A stretch of 64,000 bases of DNA from Vibrio jasicida CAIM 1864 = LMG 25398 (GCF_000400365.1 NZ_BAOG01000039.1:62001-126000), one strand, 5' to 3'; positions 36,977 to 46,369 are shown, counted from the stretch's first letter. Program-made: numbers and translations. Notes: a model not told the origin generated them from the sequence alone.

Positions 36977-39841
36977 ATGACTGAATTACTTCAAAGCCTC
37001 AGCACACAAAACGAGTTCGTTGCTCGCCACAACGGACCAAACAAATCTGACCAACAGAAAATGTTGGAAGCGATCAACGCAGTTAGCCTAGATTCGCTCA
37101 TCGACGAAACCGTACCAGCGCAAATTCGCCTAGAGCAGCCAATGAGCTTGGCAGAAGCGAAAAGCGAAGCAGGCATGCTGGCAGCAATGCGTGAGTTCGC
37201 CGATCAGAACCAAGTTAAACGTACATTCATTGGTCAGGGTTACTACAACACCTTCACGCCAAACGTAATCCTACGTAACGTGATGGAAAACCCGGGCTGG
37301 TACACCGCTTACACCCCTTACCAACCAGAGATCTCACAAGGTCGTCTAGAAGCGCTTCTAAACTACCAACAAATGGTGATGGATCTTACTGGTATGGAAA
37401 TCGCGAACGCGTCATTGCTTGATGAAGCAACGGCGGCCGGTGAAGCGATGACACTTTGTAAGCGTGCGGGTAAGAGCAAGAGCAACGTATTCTTCGTTGC
37501 CGACGACGTTCACCCACAAACCATCGAAGTGGTAAAAACTCGTGCGAAATTCATCGGCTTTGAAGTCCTAGTCGGTTCTCTAGAATCACTACCAGAGCAA
37601 GACGTATTCGGCGCGCTAGTTCAATATCCAAGTACAACGGGTGAAGTTCGTGACTTAACGGACATCATCGCAAAAGCACAAGCAAACAAAACGCTAGTAA
37701 CCGTAGCGACTGACCTATTGGCTTCTGCCCTACTGAAACCTGCGGGTGAAATGGGCGCAGACGTAGCAATCGGCTCGGCGCAACGTTTCGGCGTTCCTAT
37801 GGGTTACGGCGGTCCACACGCAGCCTTCATGGCAACACGTGACAAGCACAAGCGTACAATGCCAGGTCGTGTTATCGGTGTTTCTATCGATACTAACGGT
37901 AACCAAGCACTGCGCATGGCAATGCAAACCCGTGAGCAGCACATCCGTCGTGAAAAAGCGACATCAAACATCTGTACCGCTCAAGCTCTACTAGCGAACA
38001 TGGCGTCTTTCTACGCGGTTTACCACGGCGCAGAAGGTCTACGCACAATTGCTCGTCGTACGCACCACATGACCGCTATCCTAGCTGCTGGCCTAACGAA
38101 AGGCGGCTTCGAGCTTGCTCACAACAGCTTCTTCGACACCATCACCATCAACACTGGTGCACAAACCGAAGATCTATACGCGAAAGCACTAGCGGCAGAC
38201 ATCAACCTACGTAAGTTGGGTACTCAGCTAGGTGTAAGCTTCGACGAAACCACAACCGTGGCAGACGTAGAAGCCCTATTCGCAGTATTCGGTGTGAAAG
38301 AAGAAGTGGCAGCACTATCAACGGAAATTGCAGGCAACGAGTTTGCTGCGATTCCAGAAGCACTGCGCCGCACAACAGAATACCTAACGCACCCTGTGTT
38401 TAACACGCACCACAGCGAAACACAGATGATGCGCTACCTAAAACAGCTAGAGAACAAAGACTTCTCGTTAACGCACGGCATGATCCCATTGGGCAGCTGT
38501 ACGATGAAGCTGAACGCAGCAGCAGAGATGATTCCAGTAACTTGGCCTGAGTTTGGTTCGATCCACCCGTTCGCACCAGCAGAACAAGCAGCCGGTTACG
38601 CAGCACTAGCAAAAGATTTGAAAGAGAAGCTATGTGAAATCACAGGCTACGACGCATTCTCACTGCAACCAAACTCTGGTGCATCTGGTGAGTACGCAGG
38701 TCTTATCGCGATTCAACGCTACCACGAAAGCCGTGGCGAAGGTCACCGTAACGTATGTTTGATCCCAAGCTCTGCGCACGGTACTAACCCTGCGACAGCG
38801 TCTATGGTGTCAATGAAAGTGGTTGTGGTTAAGTGTGATGAAGAAGGCAACATCGACGTCACTGACCTAGCAGCGAAAATCGAGAAACACAAAGACAACC
38901 TATCAAGCATCATGATCACTTACCCTTCTACGCACGGCGTATACGAAGAGCAAGTGAAAGAAGTGTGTGAAATGGTTCATGCAGCGGGCGGTCAGGTTTA
39001 CCTAGACGGCGCAAACATGAACGCACAGGTTGGTCTAACAACGCCGGGCTTCATCGGCTCTGACGTTTCTCACCTAAACCTACACAAAACCTTCTGTATC
39101 CCACACGGTGGTGGCGGTCCGGGCATGGGTCCTATCGGTGTGAAATCTCACCTAGCGCCTTTCTTACCGGGTCACATTGAAAACGGTGCAGACGGCGAAA
39201 ACTTCGCAGTATCCGCAGCAGATATGGGTAGCGCGTCTATCCTGCCTATCTCTTGGGCTTACATCGCAATGATGGGCGAAGCTGGCCTAACAGACGCAAC
39301 GAAAGTAGCGATTCTGAACGCAAACTACGTGATGGAGCAATTGCGCCCTCACTACCCTGTTCTTTACCGTGGCTCTAACGGCCGTGTAGCGCACGAATGT
39401 ATTATCGACATTCGTCCACTAAAAGAAGAAACAGGCATCAGCGAAGAAGATATCGCGAAGCGTCTAATGGACTACGGTTTCCACGCACCAACCATGTCGT
39501 TCCCTGTAGCTGGCACGCTAATGGTTGAGCCAACAGAATCGGAAGACCTAGAAGAGCTAGACCGCTTCTGTGATGCGATGATCGCAATCCGTGAAGAGAT
39601 GACGAAGGTTAAGAACGGTGAATGGCCGCTAGATAACAACCCACTTGTTAACGCGCCACACACTCAAGTTGACCTAGCGAAAGAAGAATGGGATCGCCCT
39701 TACTCTCGCGAGCTTGGCTGCTTCCCTTCTAAAGCAACCAAATCTTGGAAGTACTGGCCAACAGTAAACCGCGTAGATAACGTATACGGCGACCGTAACC
39801 TAATCTGCTCGTGCCCAAGCATCGATAACTACGAAGATTAA
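36977..39841 (+). CDS. gcvP: Glycine dehydrogenase (decarboxylating), P protein
   Basis: PLP-dependent decarboxylase of 954 residues, the single-chain (fused alpha/beta) form typical of Proteobacteria. The PLP lysine is Lys704 in [17 protein letters not shown], with the glycine-rich loop directly behind it. It starts the cleavage of glycine to CO2, ammonia and a methylene group carried by GcvH. A terminator and a possible promoter between gcvH and gcvP mean it could be expressed partly on its own. Confidence 0.97.
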   Translation: MTELLQSLSTQNEFVARHNGPNKSDQQKMLEAINAVSLDSLIDETVPAQIRLEQPMSLAEAKSEAGMLAAMREFADQNQVKRTFIGQGYYNTFTPNVILRNVMENPGWYTAYTPYQPEISQGRLEALLNYQQMVMDLTGMEIANASLLDEATAAGEAMTLCKRAGKSKSNVFFVADDVHPQTIEVVKTRAKFIGFEVLVGSLESLPEQDVFGALVQYPSTTGEVRDLTDIIAKAQANKTLVTVATDLLASALLKPAGEMGADVAIGSAQRFGVPMGYGGPHAAFMATRDKHKRTMPGRVIGVSIDTNGNQALRMAMQTREQHIRREKATSNICTAQALLANMASFYAVYHGAEGLRTIARRTHHMTAILAAGLTKGGFELAHNSFFDTITINTGAQTEDLYAKALAADINLRKLGTQLGVSFDETTTVADVEALFAVFGVKEEVAALSTEIAGNEFAAIPEALRRTTEYLTHPVFNTHHSETQMMRYLKQLENKDFSLTHGMIPLGSCTMKLNAAAEMIPVTWPEFGSIHPFAPAEQAAGYAALAKDLKEKLCEITGYDAFSLQPNSGASGEYAGLIAIQRYHESRGEGHRNVCLIPSSAHGTNPATASMVSMKVVVVKCDEEGNIDVTDLAAKIEKHKDNLSSIMITYPSTHGVYEEQVKEVCEMVHAAGGQVYLDGANMNAQVGLTTPGFIGSDVSHLNLHKTFCIPHGGGGPGMGPIGVKSHLAPFLPGHIENGADGENFAVSAADMGSASILPISWAYIAMMGEAGLTDATKVAILNANYVMEQLRPHYPVLYRGSNGRVAHECIIDIRPLKEETGISEEDIAKRLMDYGFHAPTMSFPVAGTLMVEPTESEDLEELDRFCDAMIAIREEMTKVKNGEWPLDNNPLVNAPHTQVDLAKEEWDRPYSRELGCFPSKATKSWKYWPTVNRVDNVYGDRNLICSCPSIDNYED

Positions 39842-39863
39842 TTTTTGTAGAATCTAAATAGAC

Positions 39864-39896
39864 AAAGGCGAACCGATTGGTTCGCCTTTTTGTTTT
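39864..39896 (+). terminator. Terminator after gcvP, GGCGAACC family
   Basis: AAAGGCGAACCGATTGGTTCGCCTTT followed by TTGTTTT. First of six hairpins in the window sharing almost the same stem. Confidence 0.9.
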
Positions 39897-39938
39897 GGCC
39901 ATGATGGTAAACCACCGTTGCAAGCTAACTTGTTAGCT

Positions 39939-41426
39939 TCACTCATCTCGCTTTACCTCTATGACATCAAAAGCTCTATCCTTCTTTTCTGAATTCTTAG
40001 TTGTGATTGCTTCTTTTGTCTTCTGTGTATCGGCAACGATAGAGCTCCAGAATGATAGTGGACTCTTTAAACTATACATCCACCATACGGTCACTAATAG
40101 TACAAATAAGACTAGCGCCGTAGATATATAGACTCGTAACTGCTTCGCTTTGGTCTCGACCAAAGAGAGAGAATTGCATTGTCTTATTTCATCCAGTTCG
40201 CCATCGCCTATGTAATAGGTATACCTATCAACCATCTCATTCAATTGAGTTCTAGCGAGTTCTGTATTAGATACTATTTCTTTTCGTATCCAAAAGAGGT
40301 TTAGCAGTCCTCCAAAGATGAAAACTGTTGATAATACGGCGATTTCAAAGCTGAAGACATTTTCAACTTTTCCTTTGTCTATTCCAGTGAAGACGATGAT
40401 CGTAAAAAAGTAAGACAATGTGAGTATCAAAACATTTCTTGCTGAAGAAATGCTGTCAGAAACTTTATCACCAATTTTTGAAGTAGTTTCGTAAAGAAAG
40501 TCTGATAGCTTTGAGGTTACTTCTACATATTGTTCAAAATTATCGGTTATGTAGACCTTGTAGTTAGATTCCAAGATATCAAAAACATAGCGCTTAAAAG
40601 AGTCACGTACATGCTGGTGTTGGGCAATAACGTGATTAATGATACTAACTCGCGTAGGGTGTCTTTCATCGCAATACCCCCACAAATACATCTCATATAT
40701 GACTTGTCCAAAGCCATGATAGAACTCAATTTCTTCATTGGCTAACTCTAAAGATTTATCTCCATCAAATAGGAAATTAAGTCGATCTAAAGAGCATTTT
40801 CGACATAGCACAGCTAACGATGCTAAAGTTCGAAGCTTAAGGATGTAATCAAATAATAATGTGTCATTGAATAGCCGAGCGTTTAGATCACTCAAGTACT
40901 CGACATAGCAATTTTCAATATCAATTACATCTTGCAGCGCTCGAGTTTTTTTTGAAAGAATATGGCTATCACCACATGTAAACGGAATATCCGAAATGTC
41001 AGCATCAAAGTTAGTATGCAAAATCCTGTCATATCTGTCTTTCAAAGTAGACAGCATGAACTTTAATTGAAGTGAGACCTTCTTTGACTCTAGATATGTT
41101 ATGAAGTGCTCGCTTGAGTAAATTTGCAAGACACGTTCTACATTCTCTTTAGTTGCCAAGAGCTTTATGGATACATTCGAAGGATCAGTCTCGTACATCA
41201 AAATGTCATTGGTGCATTTCTTTGTCTCACATAATGAGTGTTCATTAAGCTCGAAAGACTCTTCCTCATCCCCTGCATGAAAGATTGAGACAGTGTATGT
41301 AGCTGAGTGACTGTTAGCACTCAATGTGACATTAATAAAGTTATCAAAATGAACTTCCCATCCCTCAGTATCTAAAGTCAGCGTACATGCATAGGTGTTT
41401 TCATCTTCAAAAAACTGAACAGACAT
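39939..41426 (-). CDS. Unknown membrane protein, second gene of a candidate defence module
   Basis: 495 residues that I do not recognise. A beta-rich soluble N-terminal part (about 1-110) is followed by a mostly helical region (about 110-325). Three strong transmembrane segments follow (about 330-351, 359-381 and 432-453) with a cytoplasmic loop of 50 residues between the last two, and a charged tail of about 40 residues. It starts three bases after the stop of the NA37-like gene and must be co-translated with it. Base composition is clearly more AT-rich than the gcv genes beside it. A DNA-binding protein paired with a membrane protein resembles the Kiwa (KwaA/KwaB) layout, but the topology here differs and no homology is claimed. 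Confidence 0.7.
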   Translation of the reverse strand: MSVQFFEDENTYACTLTLDTEGWEVHFDNFINVTLSANSHSATYTVSIFHAGDEEESFELNEHSLCETKKCTNDILMYETDPSNVSIKLLATKENVERVLQIYSSEHFITYLESKKVSLQLKFMLSTLKDRYDRILHTNFDADISDIPFTCGDSHILSKKTRALQDVIDIENCYVEYLSDLNARLFNDTLLFDYILKLRTLASLAVLCRKCSLDRLNFLFDGDKSLELANEEIEFYHGFGQVIYEMYLWGYCDERHPTRVSIINHVIAQHQHVRDSFKRYVFDILESNYKVYITDNFEQYVEVTSKLSDFLYETTSKIGDKVSDSISSARNVLILTLSYFFTIIVFTGIDKGKVENVFSFEIAVLSTVFIFGGLLNLFWIRKEIVSNTELARTQLNEMVDRYTYYIGDGELDEIRQCNSLSLVETKAKQLRVYISTALVLFVLLVTVWWMYSLKSPLSFWSSIVADTQKTKEAITTKNSEKKDRAFDVIEVKRDE

Positions 41427-41429
41427 ATT

Positions 41430-42467
41430 TTAATCGAGTTCTTTTCTGTTGAATCGCCCACGTGGGGAGTTATTTTCGATCATTATGTAGTCTTTATCAT
41501 CATGAGTAACCTCATAAATAATATCGTTAGTACTCCCTTGAATGACCAACGTCACTCCATCGTTGACGGTAATAGTTTCTTTAATCTTTTTCTTGATGTA
41601 CGTTTTATCAATTTCGAAAGAACCGTCAAACTCACGAGTTCTTTTAGCTTCTCGTAGGTTAGAAACAAAATCGTCGACTGTAAAATCTTCGTTTAATGGG
41701 CTGTATGAATTTAACGTTTCTTCAATGAACTCATCAAAATTGAAGACCTCTTTCGTGTTAAAGTACGAGTTCACACAATCTTTCAAACCAAAAAAGTCTG
41801 CTTCAGATACCTTTTTCACTTTGCTTCTTAGTAGGCGCCCAACTAGATCGAAAACTTCTTTAGTGTTGGTTTCATTGTTTCGCTGAGGTGTCGCACCCAA
41901 AAAATCAGTATGCCAGAAGTATGAAATAGAGCCATTTTTATCCGTTAAATAGATAGAGTCTTGGAAAGTTTCGTCCTGATTAATATTTACGAGACAAGAC
42001 TTTAAAATTGCTTTGTCTTCAGGTAAGCCTGATTTTAATCTGTACGTTTTTTCTTCGAAATATTTCTTGAAATCAAGCTTTGTAAGTAGATAACAATGTC
42101 GTTGTTCTGTTTTTAGCTTTGCTATAATGAACGACCCTTCAGAAGTTTTGAAACGCGACTTATCTTCAGCTTCATACAAGTGATCTGCAATGTTTGTCGA
42201 ATGCAAGTCAGGATCACCTAAAAGTGACTTGAGCTCAGACTCTACATAAGCCCCTTCATCAAAAATATAAGCTCTAGAAGAGTTACTATTCATTGTCTCC
42301 TGTGACAGTTTTATAAGAAACGATAGCAATTCACTGTTCTCAGACAAATCAATATTGCTTTTCTTATAACCAACCCCATGTTCCAAATCGTATATACGCA
42401 ATGTTTCGATTGGATTCTCTTGAGGCACGTCAGCCTCGATAGTTGTAACGACAGTATCTTCTCTCAT
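41430..42467 (-). CDS. NA37/YejK-like nucleoid-associated protein
   Basis: 345 residues, cytosolic, first gene of a two-gene operon. The central segment ISYFWHTDFLGATPQRNNET resembles the DFLGA core of the YejK/NdpA (NA37) family, and the C-terminal part (DGVTLVIQGSTNDIIYEV … YIMIENNSPRGRF) has the order of the YejK end domain. Length is close to YejK (335), but overall identity is clearly low. YejK-like proteins bind nucleoids, and KwaB of the Kiwa antiphage system is a related kind of DNA-binding partner of a membrane protein. AT-rich, flanked by core gcvP and by repeats, so probably acquired. Confidence 0.6.
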   Translation of the reverse strand: MREDTVVTTIEADVPQENPIETLRIYDLEHGVGYKKSNIDLSENSELLSFLIKLSQETMNSNSSRAYIFDEGAYVESELKSLLGDPDLHSTNIADHLYEAEDKSRFKTSEGSFIIAKLKTEQRHCYLLTKLDFKKYFEEKTYRLKSGLPEDKAILKSCLVNINQDETFQDSIYLTDKNGSISYFWHTDFLGATPQRNNETNTKEVFDLVGRLLRSKVKKVSEADFFGLKDCVNSYFNTKEVFNFDEFIEETLNSYSPLNEDFTVDDFVSNLREAKRTREFDGSFEIDKTYIKKKIKETITVNDGVTLVIQGSTNDIIYEVTHDDKDYIMIENNSPRGRFNRKELD

Positions 42468-42720
42468 AAATCATTGCCCTACCTAAATTTTTGGAATCTA
42501 ACAGAATGCAATATCGAAAACATCGGGAGCATACGCACTCAGTGATATATCCACTATTTTTATATGGTAAAAAGCTTTCGATCCAGAGTTTTTTGGGGAA
42601 ATGAATGAGAAATTCCATTTACGTTATCACCTAAAACACAATGAACGACAATGATTCATAATCAGCTAACAATATTTCGCATCGTTTAACTTGCTCATTA
42701 ACTTTCGGTGTACGCTTTCT

Positions 42721-42865
42721 GAGATTCCTAATCTCGCTTAGGCTCGTTGGAATGACGGTTCGGAAACGTCGCGTGTAGTCGTTCAATAATACTAGAGTCT
42801 GAGTTGAAACTTAAACAAACACCACACCTCAAGAGCAAAAAAATGAGTACACAAGCTCACCTTCC
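42721..42865. repeat. Composite repeat, copy 2
   Basis: The 545 bp between 42468 and 43012 contain no gene. They hold a REP-like unit (GAGATTCCTAATCTCGC…GGAATGAC, 42721-42756) followed by an extended segment (GGAAACGTCGCGTGTAGT … CACCACACCTCAAGAGCAAAAAAA). The segment aligns with those after copies 3 and 4 but is more diverged and ends in a degenerate hairpin instead of a full terminator. Confidence 0.65.
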
Positions 42866-43012
42866 TCTTGATAACAACTTTTTAAGTGTTAGCGAAATCT
42901 CAGAGTAACTTCACACATTCAATATCAGTATGGTTGCATAATTAGTTCGTAACTAATTGATTGTATTTAGTTATGTTTGTCTGTTTTATAAATTGCTAAC
43001 GGAGATACAATT

Positions 43013-43150
43013 ATGCCAACAACAGGTGAGAAACCGGGAAAAGGTCCATACACTTGCAAGAAATGTGGTCAACGAGTTGTTCTAGATGACTACACAGATA
43101 CGTTACCTCCTTGCCCTAGATGCTCCCATACTGAATATCGTAAAGGTTAA
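43013..43150 (+). CDS. Small zinc-ribbon protein
   Basis: 45 residues beginning MPTTGEKPGKGPYTCKKCGQ and containing two CxxC pairs (CKKC and CPRC) 19 residues apart, a zinc ribbon. CGGAG lies ten bases before the ATG. The next gene, a DUF2188 protein, starts five bases after its stop. This pair of small proteins is common in bacteria as a unit; its function is unknown to me. It sits between composite repeats 2 and 3. Confidence 0.85.
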   Translation: MPTTGEKPGKGPYTCKKCGQRVVLDDYTDTLPPCPRCSHTEYRKG

Positions 43151-43155
43151 CCAAT

Positions 43156-43380
43156 ATGGTAAAGAGTACGCATGTAGTTCCAAATTCAAATGGTGGTTGG
43201 GACATAAAGCAAAGTGGTGGTCAAAGATCTTCAGGTCACTTTAATACTAAGCAAGAGGCAATTGAACGAGCTAGGACGATTAACCAGAATCAACAAACAG
43301 AATTAGTCATTCATAACAAGGACGGGCGGATTGCTGCTAAGGATAGTCATGGCAATGATCCTTTTCCACCTAAAGGTTAA
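43156..43380 (+). CDS. DUF2188-family small protein
   Basis: 74 residues with the DUF2188 pattern HVVPNSNGGWDIKQSGGQRSSGHFNTKQEAIERARTIN and the ending DGRIAAKDSHGNDPFPPKG. It is expressed with the zinc-ribbon protein upstream (5-bp gap). The function is unknown. The pair shows no membrane or catalytic motif; both could be structural or nucleic-acid-binding accessory proteins. Confidence 0.85.
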   Translation: MVKSTHVVPNSNGGWDIKQSGGQRSSGHFNTKQEAIERARTINQNQQTELVIHNKDGRIAAKDSHGNDPFPPKG

Positions 43381-43510
43381 ATACACTAAACAAACGGTTT
43401 AAGGACCTGCAACGTATGGTATTTTCACTATACGTTGCGTCTATCGTTTAAGATTGAATGCGTAAGCAGTGAATGAATTTACCACTTTTATAGCTCACGA
43501 CATGCAGCTT

Positions 43511-43660
43511 GAGATTCCTAGTCTCGCCTAGGCTCGCTGGAATGACCCGACTGAAAACGCCGAGTGTGGTGATTCAGCTTTTGCATCTGAATTTGAGTAT
43601 CCCACTAAACACCGAGCTTCAAGATCGAAAAAGGCGAACCGCTTGGTTCGCCTTTTCATT
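43511..43660. repeat. Composite repeat, copy 3, ending in a terminator
   Basis: REP-like unit (GAGATTCCTAGTCTCGC…GGAATGACC, 43511-43548), then GAAAACGCCGAGTGTGGTGATTC…, then the hairpin AAAAGGCGAACCGCTTGGTTCGCCTTTT at 43628-43657, which terminates the DUF2188 operon. Over roughly 150 bp it aligns with copy 4 at about three quarters identity by eye. Confidence 0.7.
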
Positions 43661-43743
43661 ATTGAATAAGTTAACTGACTTGGGACGGAGACATTTAGGG
43701 TGTCAAACCAAAGCTAATCACGAATAGGTTGTTCCTATCTTCC

Positions 43744-44051
43744 TTAGTTACCAGTCAGGTTATTGCTCTTAACCACCGCAACGTAGTTTTCAATCACTGG
43801 GTGATCAAACTGTTCTGATTCGTACATCACCCAACGTTGGGCTACGGTGAGATCAGTAAGCGATCCATCCTTAAAGTCGCCACGCCAACGGACATCAAAC
43901 TCAGCGGCATACTTACCTTCGCCAAGGTAAGAGACCTCAATACTCTCGATATCGTGGTCGTCAGACAACAATAAGTCATGTATCCAATGGTGTCATTCCA
44001 TAAGTTCATTTTAAAGGATGCTTTAGTTTGAAGACGAACTTCGCTGCTCAC
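43744..44051 (-). pseudogene. Broken NTF2-like gene
   Basis: Two overlapping reading frames together give one plausible protein: first SSEVRLQTKASFKMNLWNDTI, then, after a shift near 43985, HHWIHDLLLSDDHDIESIEV…EFDVRWRGDFKDG…AQRWVMYESEQFDHPVIENYVAVVKSNNL. The second part has the sheet-rich pattern of NTF2/SnoaL-like small proteins. Further in-frame-like residues (HFRLKTHINVLGSMADTTAM) appear upstream to about 44110 in a third frame. I read this as a decayed gene with at least one, probably two, frameshifts. No function can be assigned. The 44052-44377 stretch holds its remnant 5' end and nothing else clear. Confidence 0.5.
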
Positions 44052-44377
44052 ATTGCAGTTGTATCAGCCATCGAGCCAAGGACGTTGATGTGAGTTTTTA
44101 AGCGAAAATGGGCTTGGTATGCCTAAAACTTGCCGTATTGGGTTAGTATCAACCTAAATAAGGCTGCTCGCTTCGAAAACGAATTGCACAACAAAGCCAA
44201 CCATGAAAGTAATGGAAATATTATTTACATTATTTTTTAAAGTGTGCCTCGATATAAGATTTAGCATGACTTGATTTAAAAGCTGGGACGGTTATAGGCT
44301 AGCACTTGAGATCATTAGGACATAGTATCGCCTCGCGCATGGGGATGGGTTGACCTATGTACGATATTGGCACGTGA

Positions 44378-44926
44378 ATGACTAAAATATTGGTTGTCCT
44401 TATGAGTGCCATAATATTATTGCTCTCAACAGATTGTAACGCAGATATGTTTAATTTCTTCAATTCAAAAAAGTTTCAATACACACTTAGCTCAGAGATC
44501 ACTGGTAGCTTATACATAGACGGAAAAGCGTTTACTAGCGAGGTAGTTTATCTACACACGGCTTTTTCTAACAACCGTTATATCACCGAGACAATGACGT
44601 CAAAAAAGGGTTATTTTCATTTCGAACCCACATACCACTATCAGACGTTTAAAGAACCTGCCCTTCATGAGTCCTCTAACTACATTGGCATTTACATTTT
44701 TATAGATGGCAAAAAACACTACTTACTAGAAGCTCGATTTTCTGATGTGAAACCCTATGAATTTATTTCAGATAACCTTCTTGATTTAAGTTGTGAGATT
44801 AATTCGGACGAATATCATTACTTTTTTAAAAATAGATTTGTTGAGAATGGTCTCGATCTTGAAGTTATTAGTAGGTGCGATTTGAAAGGATTTTCTGAAA
44901 GAGTACTACTAAACAAGGACACGTAA
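44378..44926 (+). CDS. Orphan DUF6795-like secreted protein
   Basis: 182 residues with a signal peptide (…AIILLLSTDCNA|DMFN). Its body follows the DUF6795 pattern seen in the lipase partner at 53744: MFNFFNSKKFQYTLSSEITGSLYIDGKAF parallels MFKKETVELFPAVSGRITDNGKPLVG, and LLDLSCEINSDE…LEVISRCDL parallels LSELNCDLANEE…YTIVSICRWP. DUF6795 proteins often stand beside antibacterial lipase effectors and may be periplasmic immunity proteins. Here no effector is adjacent, so this is either an orphan immunity gene or a remnant of a lost pair. No good ribosome binding site is visible. It lies between composite repeats 3 and 4. Confidence 0.6.
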   Translation: MTKILVVLMSAIILLLSTDCNADMFNFFNSKKFQYTLSSEITGSLYIDGKAFTSEVVYLHTAFSNNRYITETMTSKKGYFHFEPTYHYQTFKEPALHESSNYIGIYIFIDGKKHYLLEARFSDVKPYEFISDNLLDLSCEINSDEYHYFFKNRFVENGLDLEVISRCDLKGFSERVLLNKDT

Positions 44927-45030
44927 TAGTTGATATTAAATAGATTGAATGACCAATTGCTCTTACAAACACCGTACTACGCCTCCTTCCAAGCTGACGA
45001 TGCGGGTTTGATTCCCACAGCACGCTTAGG

Positions 45031-45177
45031 GGGGTTCCTAGTCTCAACCAGGACCGCTGGAGTGACCCCATTGGAAACGCCGAGTGTAGTAATTCAGCCC
45101 TTGACTCTGAATTAGAGTTAACCCATAAACATCAGACTCCAAGATCAAAAAAGGCGAACCCATTGGCTCGCCTCTCT
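45031..45177. repeat. Composite repeat, copy 4, ending in a terminator
   Basis: Same architecture as copy 3: REP-like unit (TTCCTAGTCTCAACCAGG…TGGAGTGACC), GGAAACGCCGAGTGTAGTAA, AAGATCAAAAAAGGCGAACC and the hairpin at 45147-45175. It terminates the DUF6795 gene. Confidence 0.7.
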
Positions 45178-45193
45178 TGTCATTAAGGATTAG

Positions 45194-45688
45194 TTAGCTC
45201 GCTTTTGATGCGGCGTGCTGTTCTAGCATAAACGCAATGACTTCTTCGTTTAAGCAAGATTTGCTGATGTATTGGCGTTGTTTACCAAGATGAAGGATAA
45301 AGCCCAAATCAGTTTGTTCGAGCTGGTCGATTTCATTCCAAGCAAGGCTGCGATCGATTTTACCGCTTTTGTAGCGCACTCCGTCTGCATTCACTTCAAA
45401 CACCACTTTGCTGCCACGGCTTGAGCTGATGGTTTGGCGCCATAGCCACCACGTTCGCTTGCAGTACACGCTGAACGCTTCAATCACACTCAATACGATA
45501 AAGAACCAACCCACATAACCGTTAGGTAGCAGTTCAAACTCCAATAAGACCACACCAAAGATAAGAAACAGTATCCCTTTTAGGTACGCCTGTGGGAACT
45601 TCGTTGGCTGGCTAGTTTGATCATAACACTCGGCAAAGAAAGGTTTGTCGAGTGTGTATTCTGTAGTGAATTCGAAATCTTTAGACAT
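45194..45688 (-). CDS. YcxB-like membrane protein
   Basis: 164 residues with two closely spaced transmembrane helices (about 36-52 and 57-75) and a C-terminal soluble half of the YcxB type (VVFEVNADGVRYKSGKIDRSLAWNEIDQLEQTDLGFILHLGKQRQYISKSCL), a PH-like fold. The function is unknown. It is convergent with the DUF6795 gene across composite repeat 4. Confidence 0.65.
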   Translation of the reverse strand: MSKDFEFTTEYTLDKPFFAECYDQTSQPTKFPQAYLKGILFLIFGVVLLEFELLPNGYVGWFFIVLSVIEAFSVYCKRTWWLWRQTISSSRGSKVVFEVNADGVRYKSGKIDRSLAWNEIDQLEQTDLGFILHLGKQRQYISKSCLNEEVIAFMLEQHAASKAS

Positions 45689-45844
45689 GTATGGTTACTT
45701 CAATGCTTCTGTAAATGAGTAATCTTGGTTGCACTCTCGCAACGCGTGCATTGTAGCGCTTCTCGGGACTTATCTTTAGTCCTTTTGATTCTGTTTTGTA
45801 AATCAATGATACCGAAAGACGACGACGGTACGATAAACCGCCTA

Positions 45845-46198
45845 CTAGGCGTCCCAGTCATCGGCTTTTTGGACAATGAGTTCAACGACGCCAGCAAGCT
45901 CTTTACCTTTTTGGGTTAGCCCATAATTCACAGTAACAGGAATGGTGTCTTGTTGTTTCCGCCACACAAATCCATGCTCAGACAACAGCTTCAAACGCTC
46001 TGTAAGCACTTTGCTTGAGACCAGCGCTAATTGTTTGCGAATTTGACCGAATCGCATCTCTTCTTGTTGTCCTAGCAACCATACGATGTGCGCTGTCCAC
46101 TTTGTCGATATCAAAGTTAAATATTTATCGACACTGCAATAGCCATCTGGCTGTACTCGATGGTTTACTTTCGTCGGCATCGTCATTTCCCAATTCAT
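45845..46198 (-). CDS. HxlR-family regulator
   Basis: 117-residue winged-helix protein with the HxlR signature: YLTLISTKWTAHIVWLLGQQEEMRFGQIRKQLALVSSKVLTERLKLLSEHGFVWR. It is divergent from a small secreted NTF2-like protein, and the shared region holds three GTTAC/GTAAC half-sites. HxlR proteins often sense redox or electrophiles. No cysteine is present in the visible winged-helix core here other than one near residue 21. Confidence 0.85.
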   Translation of the reverse strand: MNWEMTMPTKVNHRVQPDGYCSVDKYLTLISTKWTAHIVWLLGQQEEMRFGQIRKQLALVSSKVLTERLKLLSEHGFVWRKQQDTIPVTVNYGLTQKGKELAGVVELIVQKADDWDA

Positions 46199-46243
46199 TC
46201 TTTGCTAAGTAAGTGTAATCAAACGCGACCTAGCAGACCAATA

Positions 46244-46266
46244 GTTACCTAGGCGTAACTAGTTAC
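46244..46266. promoter_or_regulatory. Candidate HxlR operator
   Basis: GTTAC at 46244, GTAAC at 46255 and GTTAC at 46262 form an 11-bp-phased array; the last two make the perfect 12-bp palindrome GTAACTAGTTAC. It lies 46-68 bp upstream of the HxlR start and about 105 bp before the divergent gene. Confidence 0.6.
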
Positions 46267-46369
46267 CTTTAGGAAGCTAATTTTAAATTGTAACCGACTT
46301 ATCTATTGTGAAAACACTACAAGGCGGAGGCACAACTGCGGCCTAAGCCAATATCAAAAGGATGAAGTT

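Noticed and set aside
42700..45200. Chromosomal integron (superintegron) cassette array
   Set aside because: Repeats separate small genes as in a cassette array, but the units lack the attC core sites and the typical VCR/VPR stem, no integrase gene is in the window, and genes lie on both strands.
45700..45897. Small minus-strand reading frame
   Set aside because: Most of it lies in another frame of the HxlR gene 3' end and its composition is not protein-like; treated as a shadow.
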